Positions 1 through 9,811 of a stretch of 42,409 nt of DNA are shown one piece after another. Position 1 is the first letter of the stretch. Every line of letters begins with the position of its first letter. Both the position numbers and the translations under genes were made by a program. The stretch spans positions 1 to 42,409 of the forward strand of contig JAFYQR010000122.1 in NCBI GenBank assembly GCA_017559825.1, written 5' to 3'. The stretch is from Thermoguttaceae bacterium (lineage in GTDB: Bacteria; Planctomycetota; Planctomycetia; Pirellulales; Thermoguttaceae). The notes beneath the pieces are model-generated. The model was not told where the DNA came from. It saw only the letters and a list, made by a program, of their open reading frames with translations, and made no database searches.

Positions 1-1
1 C

Positions 2-3000
2 GCGGCGCGCGACGGCGCCGACCCGGACGCCGTCGTCGACGCGTTCAACGAATCGCTGCCGCTCGTCACGGCGCGCCTGAACCGTCCGGTTTACTCCGGA
101 ACCGGCGTCGGCGGCTTCACGCCGATGGAGGCGAAGGACGCGCAAATCACGCCGGACATGCTCGGCAATTCGGACATTCTCAATTTCGGCGGCGACGCGT
201 TGCGGATTCCGTTCGCGTTTTGGACGAACGCGGCGGCGCCGGACTTGGTTCCGTATCGTCGCGGGCCGAACTCGGCGCTCAGTTTTCGCTCGATGTGGGC
301 GCACCTGACCGACGCGAACTACGACGCCGCGCAACGCGAAGCGAACGGCGATTTGCGCTACGCTTGGCTGAACGGCGGCGTTTGGCGAACGAATCCGGTC
401 GCCTACGGTTTCCAAAACGGCGCGTACCTCGAGCCGCCGCGCTTGGCCGCTCCGTACAACGCCGCCGACCGCTTCACGCTTTTCCTGGCGAACTACAAGC
501 AGGCGCCGTTCGTCCGCTCCGGCGACTTGAGCCACGAGTTGTTGGATAATCGCGACCAAACCGTTGTTCCGTCGTTCCACCGTCCGGCGCTCTTCCAAAC
601 GCTGGCTTACGGCGGGTATTTGTCGATTTACGATCAAGCCTACGGCGCGGGCGGCTACTCCGAAACGGCGAGCGGCGCGCTCCTGACGGCGCTCGTTCGG
701 AAGCTGACGCCCCGTCCGCTTCCGCTCGACCACTGGAATTTCGACGGCGGCAACGACCGACTGCGCTACGACGGCGGGAACCCGAAATTCGCCGAAGTCG
801 AAGCGTTCGCTCAACGGATGGCGCAAGACGCTCCGGCGGCGAATCCTTACGACGTCGACGCCGACGGCGACGGCGTCCGCGAAGCGATTTGGATTCCGTC
901 CGGGCTTCCGGTGCGCGTCGACGAAAACGGAACGGCGTATACGACGATGTTCGCGTACACGATTCTCGACCTCGACGGTCGCGTCAACGTCAACGCGGCG
1001 GGAAACTGGGATCAACTTCCGAACAAGGTTCGCCAAGAGTCGCGCTTCGACGAGAACGGCGCTCAGTATTCCGACGCGTCGCAACCGTATAGCTACGTCG
1101 ACGAGTTGGCGCGCGTTTGGACGAACGAAGCGAGCGGCGTTACGATCGACGTCAACTCGCCGTTCTTCAACGCCGAAAACTTGGCCGCGCGTTTCGGTTG
1201 GACCGACGACTGGAACCTTCCGGTCGGAATCGCGCAACGCGGGCAAGGGCGCGGAACGTCGAACGTTCTCCTGTACGAAGCGCTTTCGCAAGCGTTTTCG
1301 CGTCGGTCGTCGAAAGACGTCGCGACGATCGCGTCGAACCTCCTTTGGCGCCGCAATCTGTCGCAGCGCGAAAACCCGACCGGGCCCGTCGACCAATCCG
1401 GCATGAACTGGAGTCTGACGGCGAAGCACGGTTCGCAACCGGGCGCGAAACTTAACGGACAAGAAACGGACGACGCGTTCGGCGCGCGCTACGAGTTCTT
1501 CCGATTCTTCGACCCGATTCGCCTTTATGATCCGAACAACGCGGACTCGAACGAAAACGACGCGACGCTCGCCGAGACGAAAACGATTTTCCCGTGGCGC
1601 GGCAAAACGACGCTCGGCGCGGACTTTTACGCGCTGAACGCGAACGCGGCGCCGGGCTTCGACTTCGCCGACGCGGCGTTCCGCTCCTACGACCCGTTGG
1701 GCGCTCAGATTTACACCTACGCGCCGCGGTACTCGAACAACCCGTATTGGGCGCGGCAAAACGGGCTCGGTTGGGCCGACTCGCCGTATTCGCTCCCGAT
1801 GTTGGAACGTCTGCTCCGTCCGTTCGACTCCGACGCGGCGAACCTGCCGTCGCAACTTGTCGACGACTTGGGGATGAACTTCGACCTCTTCGACGGCGCG
1901 ACCGACGACGTTTCGCGAACCGAGCGCCTGATCGCCGAAGCGCAACGGGCCGACGCGCGTCTCGCGCTGACGACGCTCAGCTCCGACGTGCCGTCGCCGA
2001 GCCTCGTCTTCCCGGACAACAAGCCGCTTGAAGAAGGCGACTATCGCGGCGGCTCGTTCGGGTTCGAGAACCTGATTCGCCGCAACGTCCGCGCCGAGCT
2101 GGAGCGCGTCTTCTTCAAGAAGGAAATCCACCCGGATCCGGAAAACGGAATCGCGTCGGACAACGCGTACCTTTACACCGGCGCGAACGCGCAAGTTTTC
2201 GAGGATAAAGTCGAGGAAATCTCGTCGTATCTGATCGCGATGCTCCCGCCGGAAATCGCCGCCGGGAAGAAGATCGACTTGAACGCCTTGGCGCGCAAAA
2301 ACTATTGGCTCGACGTCGAGTACAATAGCGGGAACCTCGTTTCGAGCGCCGACGTCGCCGGAAGCGAAACGCACAACGTCGGTCTCGTCAAGCGTATGGA
2401 AATGGCGCGAGGGCTTTACCTCGTCGTCATGACGCTTCTTTACGAAGACATGAACGCCGGAACGCTGTACAACGACGGTCTGCTCGACCGAGACGGCGAC
2501 GGCGTCGCGGACGACGCGGACGGCGACGGAAACCCGGACGCGGCGGGCGACCTGCTTCACGATTACGTCGAAGGCTCGTTCGACCTCCTGAAATTCCGCG
2601 GCGACGAAAAAGACCTCGTGGGACGGCAGCTGACCGCGACGCGGATCGCGCAGTGGTGCGTCAACGTCGTCGACTTCGCCGACCCGGACGCGACGATGAC
2701 GCCGTTCTTCTTCGACCCGACGCCGTTCGACGGTTGGTGGGTCGAAAGCAACGACTGGATTGAAGACCCAATGCGCGCGACGCTCGGCTACAACCGTTGG
2801 GAAATCGGCGCCAACTATACGGACGGCGACGGGAACGCTCGCGTCAATCCGGGTTGGGGAGCCGACGCGCCGGAAATTCGCTTCCTCTTCGCGCCGGTCA
2901 ACGGCGTTCCGACGGAGCAAATGGCGGACTTCTTCCTCAGCGCGCTCAACAACAGCAAAGACGCGGCGAACGACGCGACGAGCGGTTACCGCGACGCCGA

Positions 3001-6000
3001 CGGGAACTTCCCGAAGGTTGCGACCGTCGACGCTTCCGGCGTCGAAACGACGACCTTCGTCGACCGCCGCGCGAACGAGTTGATCGCCGAATGGACGAGC
3101 CGCGGAATCCAATCGCTGAAAGACCAATCGAGCGACCTCGGTTTTCGCCTCGCCTGGGGGATGGAACGCCCCGACCTCGTCCTGACGGAAACGCTCAGCT
3201 TCCACGACTTAGGGATCGCCGACACCGACAAGGCGCAAGACGTCGCGGACGGCGCCGACGACGCCGAGCGAAGCGGCGGCGACAAGCACTTCGACCAAGT
3301 GAAGCGTCCGGAAGGCTCGACTTACCTCGAGCTTTACTGCGCCGCGAACCCGAACGTTCCGCAATCGCCGGAGTTGTACGACTACGACGAAACGACGAAG
3401 CAATGGCGTCTTCGTTTGACGAAGAAAACGCCGATTTATAAGGACTCGCTCGGACGCGAACTTGAGTCGCCGGTTTGGCGCGTCGCGATTTCCGACAGCC
3501 GCGACCCGCGCGGACTCAACGTTCCGGGCGACGACGAAGGGGAACAAAAGAAGAACGCTCGTTCGAAGGCCGCCGTTTACCGCAAGGGGCGCAACGGCGT
3601 CCTCGATTGGCTGGCGTCCGGCAAGAAGACCGGAAACGGTCCGAACGAGCGGTTCCCGGACAACGATTTCAGCTTCTTCTCGATGCAGACGCGTCAATTC
3701 CGCAATCTGCCGACTCCGGCGGGCGAGCTGGAAATCGCGTCGATCGCCGACCTCGACCTCTTCCAAGGGTGCGACGAAGCGACGAACCAAGCGAAGGAAC
3801 CGAACGCCGCGACTTACCTCGCCGACTGGAAAGCGTTCAACCTCCGAAATTCGAACGTTCTCGGCCCGGCTTTCGCCGCGTCGCAAGACTCCCGCGTCGA
3901 CTCCGTCGCCGGCAAGCGCGCCGACGCTTGGAGCCTCCGCGAAGTCGAGCTCGATCGTATCCTTTGGTTCAACAAAGCGGAAGGCGACTCGACGAGCGAC
4001 AACAAGAAATTGGGGACGGCCGGGAAGTATCCGGACGCGCTGCGCACCTTCTGCAACGCGGCGGACGAAATCGTTTACCTTGCGCCGAACGAATATTTGG
4101 TCGTCGGTCCGGAAACGAAGCGTTCGCTCGGTTCGACCGCCTTCAACTCGACGGCGGGAGACGCGGAAGACCGTCGCTTCGGCGCGAAGCCGCTCGACTC
4201 CGACGTCGCGAGTTGGATTAACATCGACAACGGCCGCCACGGAACCGACTCCCTGACGAACGCGGGAACAGAAAACCTGTCGCAAGCGGGGAAACCGGCG
4301 CCGAACTACAAGTACATGGTCGCCGTCGCCAACATCGGCGGTCGCGGACTGAACATTTCGGAACCGCTTTGGACGTCGATCGGCGTCGACCCGTACTACG
4401 AAAACCAAGCGGAAAAACTCGATCCGACCGTTCTGAAGAACAATAAGATCGACGTCCGCGACGTCCCGTTCGAAATGCCGAAATCCTGGGGCGACCGCGG
4501 AACCGAAGGCGCCGCGTTTTACGACAATACCGTCGCGAACTACCCGATCGTCCAAGACAAGCTCTTTGGCGTCGGAACCGTTCCGGCGTACAAGTCGGCG
4601 TTCGTTCAACGCGTCGCCGACCCGAACCGCCCGTATCACCCGTTGATGAACCCGTATATCTCCGTCGACTGGAACGCGATGGACTTGACGGTCTTCACCG
4701 GCGAGTGCGTCGAAATCGACGACCTCGAAGGCGAAAGCTCGAGAAAGTTCGTCGACGACGAAGGCGTCGGCGAAGACGCGGACTACTTCGACAACGACGA
4801 AAACCGTATCGAGTTGGCGGAAAATAAAGCGCTGAACATTCCGGCCAAGGGAACGTTCGCTTACGTCGACGCGTTCTCGTCTCGTCAGTGGGGGAACTCC
4901 GCCCAACGCATGTTCGTCGGCGGGGCGCGTCCGGACGGCAAAATCCGTCCGAACGTTTGGGCGCGCGGCGTCCGACTCGGCGACGGCGATCGAGCCGGTT
5001 TGGAAACGCCGAACGACATGACCTCGACGCTGCGCGGCGACGGCTCCGGGAACAATATCCCGGCGCTGAAATGGATTCCGCGCCACACGCTCGGGTTCCA
5101 CAACGACCGCGGCCCGCTCGGGACTTGGGGCGTCGACGCGGACGGGAATCCGGCGTTCACGGAAAACGCCGCGTCCCTTTATTACAAGGGGCTGAACCAA
5201 ACGTACTCGTTCGCCAAGAACGCGTCGGTCGCGACGGCGGATCTGCCGTACCGCGCGGCGCCGCGGACGCCGTTCGAGCACCTCGTTTGGAACGACGCGC
5301 CGTTCGACAACCCGTTCGAGCTGGCGCTTGTTCCGGCGTCCGCGCCGGGCCGTTTCGGGCTCGAGTTCGTCCGCGCCGACGAGCAGTTCTCCTTGGCGAA
5401 GGCTTACGACGTCAAGGCCGGCAAGGAACGCGGCGAATCGCTTGGAACCGACGGCGTTTACGGCTTCGGCGATTGGTACGACAAAGCGGACGACGTCGAC
5501 GAAGGCTTCAAGCGTCGCGCTGGAAAAATCGGGCCGTACTTGAACTTCTTCGCGAGTTCGAAGCGCCCGGGCGAAGCGCTGAACCTCTGCCGCGCGTTGG
5601 AGTTTGTTTATACGCCGTCGCTTTACCTCGGGACGCAAAAGCTCGCCGGGACGGACAAAGACGGAAACCTGATCTCCGCCGGAGACGGGAATCCGCTCTT
5701 CTACTCGGCGCGTCGCGAGCCTGGAAAGATCAACCTCAACACGACGACGGAAGCGGCTTGGAAGGCGCTGTCGCCGCGTTCCGAGCGGGTCTCCGACGAC
5801 GCGAAGCTTCCGGGCTCGCCTTGGCGAGACGAAGCGTCCGACGACGGTTTCCTCGACGTTCGCAGCAACGCGATTTGGACGTACAACGCCGGGGATACCG
5901 ACGGCGACGGAAACGACGACTTCGAGGACGCGAACCGTCCGAACACGTTCGTTCCGTTCCAACCGGCGCATACGACGCCGCTTTGGGGGCAGCTCGACCA

Positions 6001-6622
6001 ATCGCCGGCGCCGCTTCCGATTTCGGCGACGTTGGCCGCGCAAAACGAAACGCGTTTGGACGACCGCGGAACGAACGGCGATCCGCTCTTCGACAACCTG
6101 CGAGAGCGTTACGCGACCGACGGCGGAGAGAAAGTCTACTCTTACGTCGACGCCGACAATAATCGTCAAACGACGACCGACCTCGATTGGCTTATCGCGA
6201 ACGATATCGCTTATACCGAGGTCGCGCTCGGCAAGCGCAACAACCTGTTCGAAGCGACCGCCGAAATGCAGCGGTTGAGCGGAACGACGACGAACCGCTC
6301 GAACGTTTTTGCGATTTGGGTTACGGTCGGCTACTTCGAAGTCGAGCGATGCAACCCGGGCGTCAACATGCCGAGCGTCGACCCGGACGGAAACGAGCTC
6401 ACGCTCGCGAAGCTGATCGACCCGAACTACAAGTGGCACGCCTACTACCAAGCGATTTACCCGGACGGTTACACCTACGGGAAAGAGCTCGGTTCCGAGT
6501 TCGGCGAAACGAAGCGCCGTCGCGGGTTCGCGATTATAGACCGTTCGATTCCGGTCGACTTCCGTCGCGGACAGTCGGCGAACTATCAAGACGCGATTTT
6601 GTTGCAACGCGTCTTGGACTAA
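2..6622 (+). CDS. Giant GspK/Verru_Chthon-like surface or secretion-associated protein (5' end outside window)
   Basis: The frame is open from base 2 to the TAA at 6622 (2206 visible codons), so the true start lies left of the window; the ATG at 125 is only the first in-frame Met. Two motifs recall the GR/K-[IV]-N-[VL]-N signature of GspK-like minor pseudopilins: GRVNVN near 978-995 and GKINLNT near 5722-5742. The C-terminus (about 6500-6620, RRRGFAIIDRSIPV) resembles the ending of large planctomycete/verrucomicrobial Verru_Chthon-type proteins as I remember them. Several acidic DxDxDG loops of the calcium-binding type occur at about 851-880, 2486-2551, 2815-2848 and 5894-5930. Apart from these loops the sequence is non-repetitive and rich in Asn, Asp and aromatics, like exported proteins. 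A role in a type II secretion/pseudopilus-like surface machine is inference; no catalytic motif is visible. Codon use matches the neighbours. Confidence 0.75.
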   Translation, partial: AARDGADPDAVVDAFNESLPLVTARLNRPVYSGTGVGGFTPMEAKDAQITPDMLGNSDILNFGGDALRIPFAFWTNAAAPDLVPYRRGPNSALSFRSMWAHLTDANYDAAQREANGDLRYAWLNGGVWRTNPVAYGFQNGAYLEPPRLAAPYNAADRFTLFLANYKQAPFVRSGDLSHELLDNRDQTVVPSFHRPALFQTLAYGGYLSIYDQAYGAGGYSETASGALLTALVRKLTPRPLPLDHWNFDGGNDRLRYDGGNPKFAEVEAFAQRMAQDAPAANPYDVDADGDGVREAIWIPSGLPVRVDENGTAYTTMFAYTILDLDGRVNVNAAGNWDQLPNKVRQESRFDENGAQYSDASQPYSYVDELARVWTNEASGVTIDVNSPFFNAENLAARFGWTDDWNLPVGIAQRGQGRGTSNVLLYEALSQAFSRRSSKDVATIASNLLWRRNLSQRENPTGPVDQSGMNWSLTAKHGSQPGAKLNGQETDDAFGARYEFFRFFDPIRLYDPNNADSNENDATLAETKTIFPWRGKTTLGADFYALNANAAPGFDFADAAFRSYDPLGAQIYTYAPRYSNNPYWARQNGLGWADSPYSLPMLERLLRPFDSDAANLPSQLVDDLGMNFDLFDGATDDVSRTERLIAEAQRADARLALTTLSSDVPSPSLVFPDNKPLEEGDYRGGSFGFENLIRRNVRAELERVFFKKEIHPDPENGIASDNAYLYTGANAQVFEDKVEEISSYLIAMLPPEIAAGKKIDLNALARKNYWLDVEYNSGNLVSSADVAGSETHNVGLVKRMEMARGLYLVVMTLLYEDMNAGTLYNDGLLDRDGDGVADDADGDGNPDAAGDLLHDYVEGSFDLLKFRGDEKDLVGRQLTATRIAQWCVNVVDFADPDATMTPFFFDPTPFDGWWVESNDWIEDPMRATLGYNRWEIGANYTDGDGNARVNPGWGADAPEIRFLFAPVNGVPTEQMADFFLSALNNSKDAANDATSGYRDADGNFPKVATVDASGVETTTFVDRRANELIAEWTSRGIQSLKDQSSDLGFRLAWGMERPDLVLTETLSFHDLGIADTDKAQDVADGADDAERSGGDKHFDQVKRPEGSTYLELYCAANPNVPQSPELYDYDETTKQWRLRLTKKTPIYKDSLGRELESPVWRVAISDSRDPRGLNVPGDDEGEQKKNARSKAAVYRKGRNGVLDWLASGKKTGNGPNERFPDNDFSFFSMQTRQFRNLPTPAGELEIASIADLDLFQGCDEATNQAKEPNAATYLADWKAFNLRNSNVLGPAFAASQDSRVDSVAGKRADAWSLREVELDRILWFNKAEGDSTSDNKKLGTAGKYPDALRTFCNAADEIVYLAPNEYLVVGPETKRSLGSTAFNSTAGDAEDRRFGAKPLDSDVASWINIDNGRHGTDSLTNAGTENLSQAGKPAPNYKYMVAVANIGGRGLNISEPLWTSIGVDPYYENQAEKLDPTVLKNNKIDVRDVPFEMPKSWGDRGTEGAAFYDNTVANYPIVQDKLFGVGTVPAYKSAFVQRVADPNRPYHPLMNPYISVDWNAMDLTVFTGECVEIDDLEGESSRKFVDDEGVGEDADYFDNDENRIELAENKALNIPAKGTFAYVDAFSSRQWGNSAQRMFVGGARPDGKIRPNVWARGVRLGDGDRAGLETPNDMTSTLRGDGSGNNIPALKWIPRHTLGFHNDRGPLGTWGVDADGNPAFTENAASLYYKGLNQTYSFAKNASVATADLPYRAAPRTPFEHLVWNDAPFDNPFELALVPASAPGRFGLEFVRADEQFSLAKAYDVKAGKERGESLGTDGVYGFGDWYDKADDVDEGFKRRAGKIGPYLNFFASSKRPGEALNLCRALEFVYTPSLYLGTQKLAGTDKDGNLISAGDGNPLFYSARREPGKINLNTTTEAAWKALSPRSERVSDDAKLPGSPWRDEASDDGFLDVRSNAIWTYNAGDTDGDGNDDFEDANRPNTFVPFQPAHTTPLWGQLDQSPAPLPISATLAAQNETRLDDRGTNGDPLFDNLRERYATDGGEKVYSYVDADNNRQTTTDLDWLIANDIAYTEVALGKRNNLFEATAEMQRLSGTTTNRSNVFAIWVTVGYFEVERCNPGVNMPSVDPDGNELTLAKLIDPNYKWHAYYQAIYPDGYTYGKELGSEFGETKRRRGFAIIDRSIPVDFRRGQSANYQDAILLQRVLD

Positions 6623-6723
6623 GCGTTTAGAAAACGAGTCGAGCGAACGGGCGCCGTCTCGAAAGGGGCGGCGACCGACGGTTCGACGTTAAAAAAGCGA
6701 CGAGCGTCGAACGACGTTCGACG

Positions 6724-6757
6724 AAAAGAGCGGGGGCTTGCTTCCGCTCTTTTTATT
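6724..6757 (+). terminator. Intrinsic terminator after the giant gene
   Basis: A perfect 10-bp stem (6724-6733 with 6744-6753, AAAAGAGCGG/CCGCTCTTTT) with a 10-nt loop runs into TTTTATTT. It lies 100 bp past the stop codon of the giant gene. Confidence 0.8.
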
Positions 6758-6903
6758 TCTTGCGTTGATTTCTGTTGCGGATAAACGCGGAAACGTGTCT
6801 CTTGCGACGGCGTCCGCCGGGCTTCTTTTAGCTTTTCCGCTTGCCGAGGCGGCTCGTTTGCGAGTTGGCGCAAACGAGCGGACGCGTCTTTTTACCGAAC
6901 CCC

Positions 6904-6931
6904 TTGGCGGCGCGGCGGAATCGTTTATAAT
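6904..6931 (+). promoter_or_regulatory. Sigma-70-like promoter for the quinone reductase gene
   Basis: TTGGCG (6904-6909), 16-bp spacer, perfect TATAAT (6926-6931), about 130 bp before the start of the flavodoxin-fold gene. Apart from this promoter and the upstream terminator, I see nothing in the gap 6623-7058. Confidence 0.6.
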
Positions 6932-7058
6932 AACGACGACGCGCTTTGCTTGAACGGCCCCGGCGTTTTCGGCGTCGGCGAACCGACGGCGCGTCGCGGA
7001 AAATCGAACGTCGGACGCGTCGAGCGTCTTGAAAATAGAAACGAAAAAAGAGGGAAGA

Positions 7059-7658
7059 ATGCCGTCGAACCAAGTTCTTATCGTCGTCGCTCGTCCGGAA
7101 GCCGAGAAAAGTTTTAACGGCGCGATCGCGCAAGCCGCCGCCGACGCGCTGACCGCCAACGGGTACGCGCCGGTCGTCAGCGACCTTTACGCCGAAAATT
7201 TTGATCCCGTCATGACGCTCGCCGAGGTGAACGAGCCGGTCGAAAAGGCCGACGCCGATATCCAAGCGCGGATTCAAACGGTGAAAGATTCGGTCGGGCT
7301 GATTTTCGTTCACCCGAACTGGTGGGGCGCTCCGCCGGCGATTTTGAAGGGGTGGCTCGACCGCGTCCTGCGCAACGGCTTCGCGTACGGTTTCACGGCG
7401 GACGGCCCTTGGCAAGGCTTGACCGACAAAACGGTTCAAGTTTTCAGCACGTCGAACACCCCGCGCGACGTCGAATTGAACGTTTACGGCGACCCGTTGG
7501 AGAACTTTTGGAAGACGATCGTTTTCGGTCTGACCGGCTCGAAGTCGTTTGAACGCCGCAACTTCGAGCAAATTATTTTGAGCGACGAAGCGCTGCGCGC
7601 CGCTTGGTTGGCGGAGGTCGCCGAGATCGTCGCTCGGCGGTTCCCGAAAGTCGACTAA
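7059..7658 (+). CDS. NAD(P)H-dependent FMN oxidoreductase, NQO/MdaB/KefF-like (Flavodoxin_2)
   Basis: A 199-residue soluble protein with a flavodoxin-like fold. The N-terminal strand NQVLIVVARPE is followed by a helix with the phosphate-contacting region. The segment HPNWWGAPPAILKGWLDR (about residues 88-105) is the family hallmark (P-x-W-W-x-x-PA-x-LK-x-W-x-D-R) that shapes the flavin and quinone pocket. Members transfer two electrons from NAD(P)H to quinones or related acceptors in the cytosol. I chose ATG 7059 because GAGGGAAG sits just upstream; the in-frame TTG at 7029 has no such site. The gene is a single unit with its own promoter and no visible partner. The exact substrate cannot be read from sequence. 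Confidence 0.85.
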   Translation: MPSNQVLIVVARPEAEKSFNGAIAQAAADALTANGYAPVVSDLYAENFDPVMTLAEVNEPVEKADADIQARIQTVKDSVGLIFVHPNWWGAPPAILKGWLDRVLRNGFAYGFTADGPWQGLTDKTVQVFSTSNTPRDVELNVYGDPLENFWKTIVFGLTGSKSFERRNFEQIILSDEALRAAWLAEVAEIVARRFPKVD

Positions 7659-7732
7659 GCGGCGCGGCGGTAAGGCGAGCGTCGGAGAAGAGCGTGTTTT
7701 CCGAGAAAATGAAAATTTTGGAAAAAAGCCCC

Positions 7733-7760
7733 TTGACCGACGCTCGAAACGCGTTATAAT
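7733..7760 (+). promoter_or_regulatory. Promoter of tRNA-Phe
   Basis: TTGACC (7733-7738), 16-bp spacer, perfect TATAAT (7755-7760), 35 bp before the mature tRNA 5' end. This is a strong stable-RNA promoter. Confidence 0.8.
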
Positions 7761-7794
7761 AGCTTTTGTCTTGACGGCAATAACGTTGTTAAGC

Positions 7795-7868
<74 letters not shown>

Positions 7869-7876
7869 CTTTGAAG

Positions 7877-7905
7877 ACGAACGGTTTGACGCCGTTCGTT
7901 TTTTT
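7877..7905 (+). terminator. Intrinsic terminator of tRNA-Phe
   Basis: An 8-bp stem ACGAACGG/CCGTTCGT (7877-7884, 7892-7899) with a 7-nt loop, followed by six T. Confidence 0.85.
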
Positions 7906-8268
7906 ATTTCTTGGCGCGATTTTGGCCGTCTCTCGCCGAGCGTCGACGTTTTTAGCGTCGCGCCGACGAGAAAAGCCGAGTCGAGCCGTCGATTCGGCGC
8001 CCGAAGCGGGGCTGCGCGTTCCGGCGTCTTGTCGTCGTTCCTTGGGGCGAGCTTGTTCGGCGTCGGACGTCTATTCTCGCGCCGCGTTTCGAGCGTTCTT
8101 TTCAAAGCGGGCGCGGTCGGCGTCGACGGCGAAAATCGCGCGGCGAAAACGTCGCGTCGACGCTCGAACAAACCGGCCTCGAAAACGCCGAAGAGGCGCG
8201 AACGGCGCGTTTCAAGTTCGTTTTTAGCGCGACATAACGATAAAAGACGCCGATTTAAACGATTCTGC
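7906..8268. other. Intergenic stretch with no recognisable feature
   Basis: GC-rich sequence between the tRNA terminator and the next promoter. The open frames here lack ribosome-binding sites and give arginine-rich translations typical of out-of-frame reading in this genome. I see nothing that supports a gene or RNA. Confidence 0.5.
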
Positions 8269-8296
8269 TTGATTTTTTTTAGTCGACGGGTATAAT
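8269..8296 (+). promoter_or_regulatory. Promoter of the GNAT gene
   Basis: TTGATT (8269-8274), 16-bp spacer, perfect TATAAT (8291-8296). The resulting leader to the ATG at 8480 is about 180 nt long. Confidence 0.65.
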
Positions 8297-8479
8297 AGTC
8301 TGCGAGAGCGGCGCGCCAAGAGCGACTCGATTTGTTCGCGGCGAATCTTAACGTTGGCGCCGAAGTCGTCGTCGACGCGTCTCTTAAGCGCGTCGACGAC
8401 GTTTTGTCGAGAAAAGCGCGGAAAACGACGGAGTTCGCGACGTCGAACGAACGCGCCGAAGCGAAGGAGGAGGCAACCG

Positions 8480-9589
8480 ATGGATATTCGACGTTTCAAT
8501 AATACGAACACCGCCCTCCGAGAAAAATATCTCTCTTTTTGGGGCCAAACGCTCGATCCGGCCTTCTACGAAGCGTTGGACGACGCCGCGTTGCGCCGCG
8601 CCGAACGTCCGACCGATCGTTTCGACGCGTCGCGCGCCGCGGATCGCGCTTTAAACGAAACGTTCACGCATTGGAAACTCTTCAAAACGGAGGCGCTGAA
8701 TAATTATTTCGTCGAACCGAGCGCGTCTTTTTGGGCCGTCGACGCCGCTCCGAGTCCGCTTGGATGCGTCCTTTCCGCGCTTGCGCCGAACGTCGACGAG
8801 CTCGACGGCGCCGACGCCGCGCTTTACGGGCCGTTCTTCTCGACCGGAGTCGCCGACGACGAGAGGCCGAGCGTCGCTCGAACGCTGATCGAGGCGGCGG
8901 AGAACGCGTTGCGCGATAAAGGCGTTCGCCGCGCGTTCGCCGGAGGCGCGCCGCCTCGCGTTTCGGAAGTCGGACGCGCGCCGACGGGGGCGCCGCTCAT
9001 GAACGGGATTTACGGTTTCGGTTCGCCGGTCGGTTTCTTCGATTCCGATCCGACGCGCCAGTTCTTCGTCGACGCCGGTTACGAAGCCGAGCGAGACGAG
9101 CGGGGCGGCGAGCGCGCTTTCGTCGAGCGACGAATCGACGCGGAAATGTTTTTGCCGAGCGACGAAGAGCTCGCGCCCGGTTGGCGGCTGACTCGGGAAT
9201 CGCGGCGCTCGGCGAACTGGCGCGCCGCGTCGATCGGACGCAACTTTTCCAATTCTCGACAGTTCTGCGTTCGCGGGCTCGACTCGACGCTTTTGGCGAT
9301 CGCTTGGACGTACGACCTGCTCAAACCCGGCTCGACGCCCGGCGAATACCGCGTTCAACGGGTCGTTTCGCGGTTGACGACTCGTAAGGAGTACCGCGGA
9401 CGGCGGTTGGCGTCGGCGTTGGTCGCGGCGCTCGTCGAGGACGCGAAGACGAATCGAAGAGAGGCTCCCGGTCGCGACGTCGAAATTTGCGCCGTCGTTT
9501 CGGCGACCGACGAAGCGGCTCGCGGATTTTGGAACGCGCAGGGGTTCGGTGTCGGACGCCGCTCGACGCCGCTTGTCAAAACGCTCTAA
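8480..9589 (+). CDS. GNAT-family N-acetyltransferase with probable tandem GNAT folds
   Basis: A 369-residue cytosolic protein. The C-terminal part (about 290-369) carries a GNAT acetyl-CoA region: strand RVVSRLTTRKEYRG, then RRLASALVAAL (motif A, with R/Q-x-x-G/R-x-x-S/A), and the late segment AARGFWNAQGF typical of motif B. The N-terminal half contains NGIYGFGSPVGFFDSDP and FFVDAGYEAERD, which look like a second, degenerate GNAT fold. Such proteins move an acetyl group from acetyl-CoA to an amine; the acceptor is unknown. ATG 8480 was chosen because AAGGAGGAGG lies directly upstream; the reading frame extends to 8354 but without a start signal. It is monocistronic. Confidence 0.7.
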   Translation: MDIRRFNNTNTALREKYLSFWGQTLDPAFYEALDDAALRRAERPTDRFDASRAADRALNETFTHWKLFKTEALNNYFVEPSASFWAVDAAPSPLGCVLSALAPNVDELDGADAALYGPFFSTGVADDERPSVARTLIEAAENALRDKGVRRAFAGGAPPRVSEVGRAPTGAPLMNGIYGFGSPVGFFDSDPTRQFFVDAGYEAERDERGGERAFVERRIDAEMFLPSDEELAPGWRLTRESRRSANWRAASIGRNFSNSRQFCVRGLDSTLLAIAWTYDLLKPGSTPGEYRVQRVVSRLTTRKEYRGRRLASALVAALVEDAKTNRREAPGRDVEICAVVSATDEAARGFWNAQGFGVGRRSTPLVKTL

Positions 9590-9694
9590 TATCGGCGGCG
9601 CGTCGTCGGACGAACGTTTTTACGCGCTCGAAGAAACGTCGGCGAAAAGGACGGGAAAAAGCGGAGGTCGGCGGTCGAAGCGCGGTTCGCCCCG

Positions 9695-9722
9695 TTTCTT
9701 TTTTGGAATTTTGCGGTATAAT
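9695..9722 (+). promoter_or_regulatory. Probable promoter of the OB-HD nuclease gene
   Basis: A perfect TATAAT lies at 9717-9722. The -35 region 16 bp upstream (TTTCTT, 9695-9700) is weak. It sits 90 bp before the ATG at 9812. Confidence 0.45.
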
Positions 9723-9811
9723 AAGGCGAAAAAACTCGAACGCAAGCGTTCGAACGACGCGCTCGACGGCGAACGCGTCGCAACGTTGTCGCGAAAACTA
9801 AGCGGGGGATT

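Noticed and set aside
3209-6607. Antisense open frame of 1132 codons inside the giant gene
   Set aside because: Its translation is extremely rich in Arg and Val, it has no ribosome site, and it is explained by NCG codon bias on the sense strand, whose motifs are recognisable.
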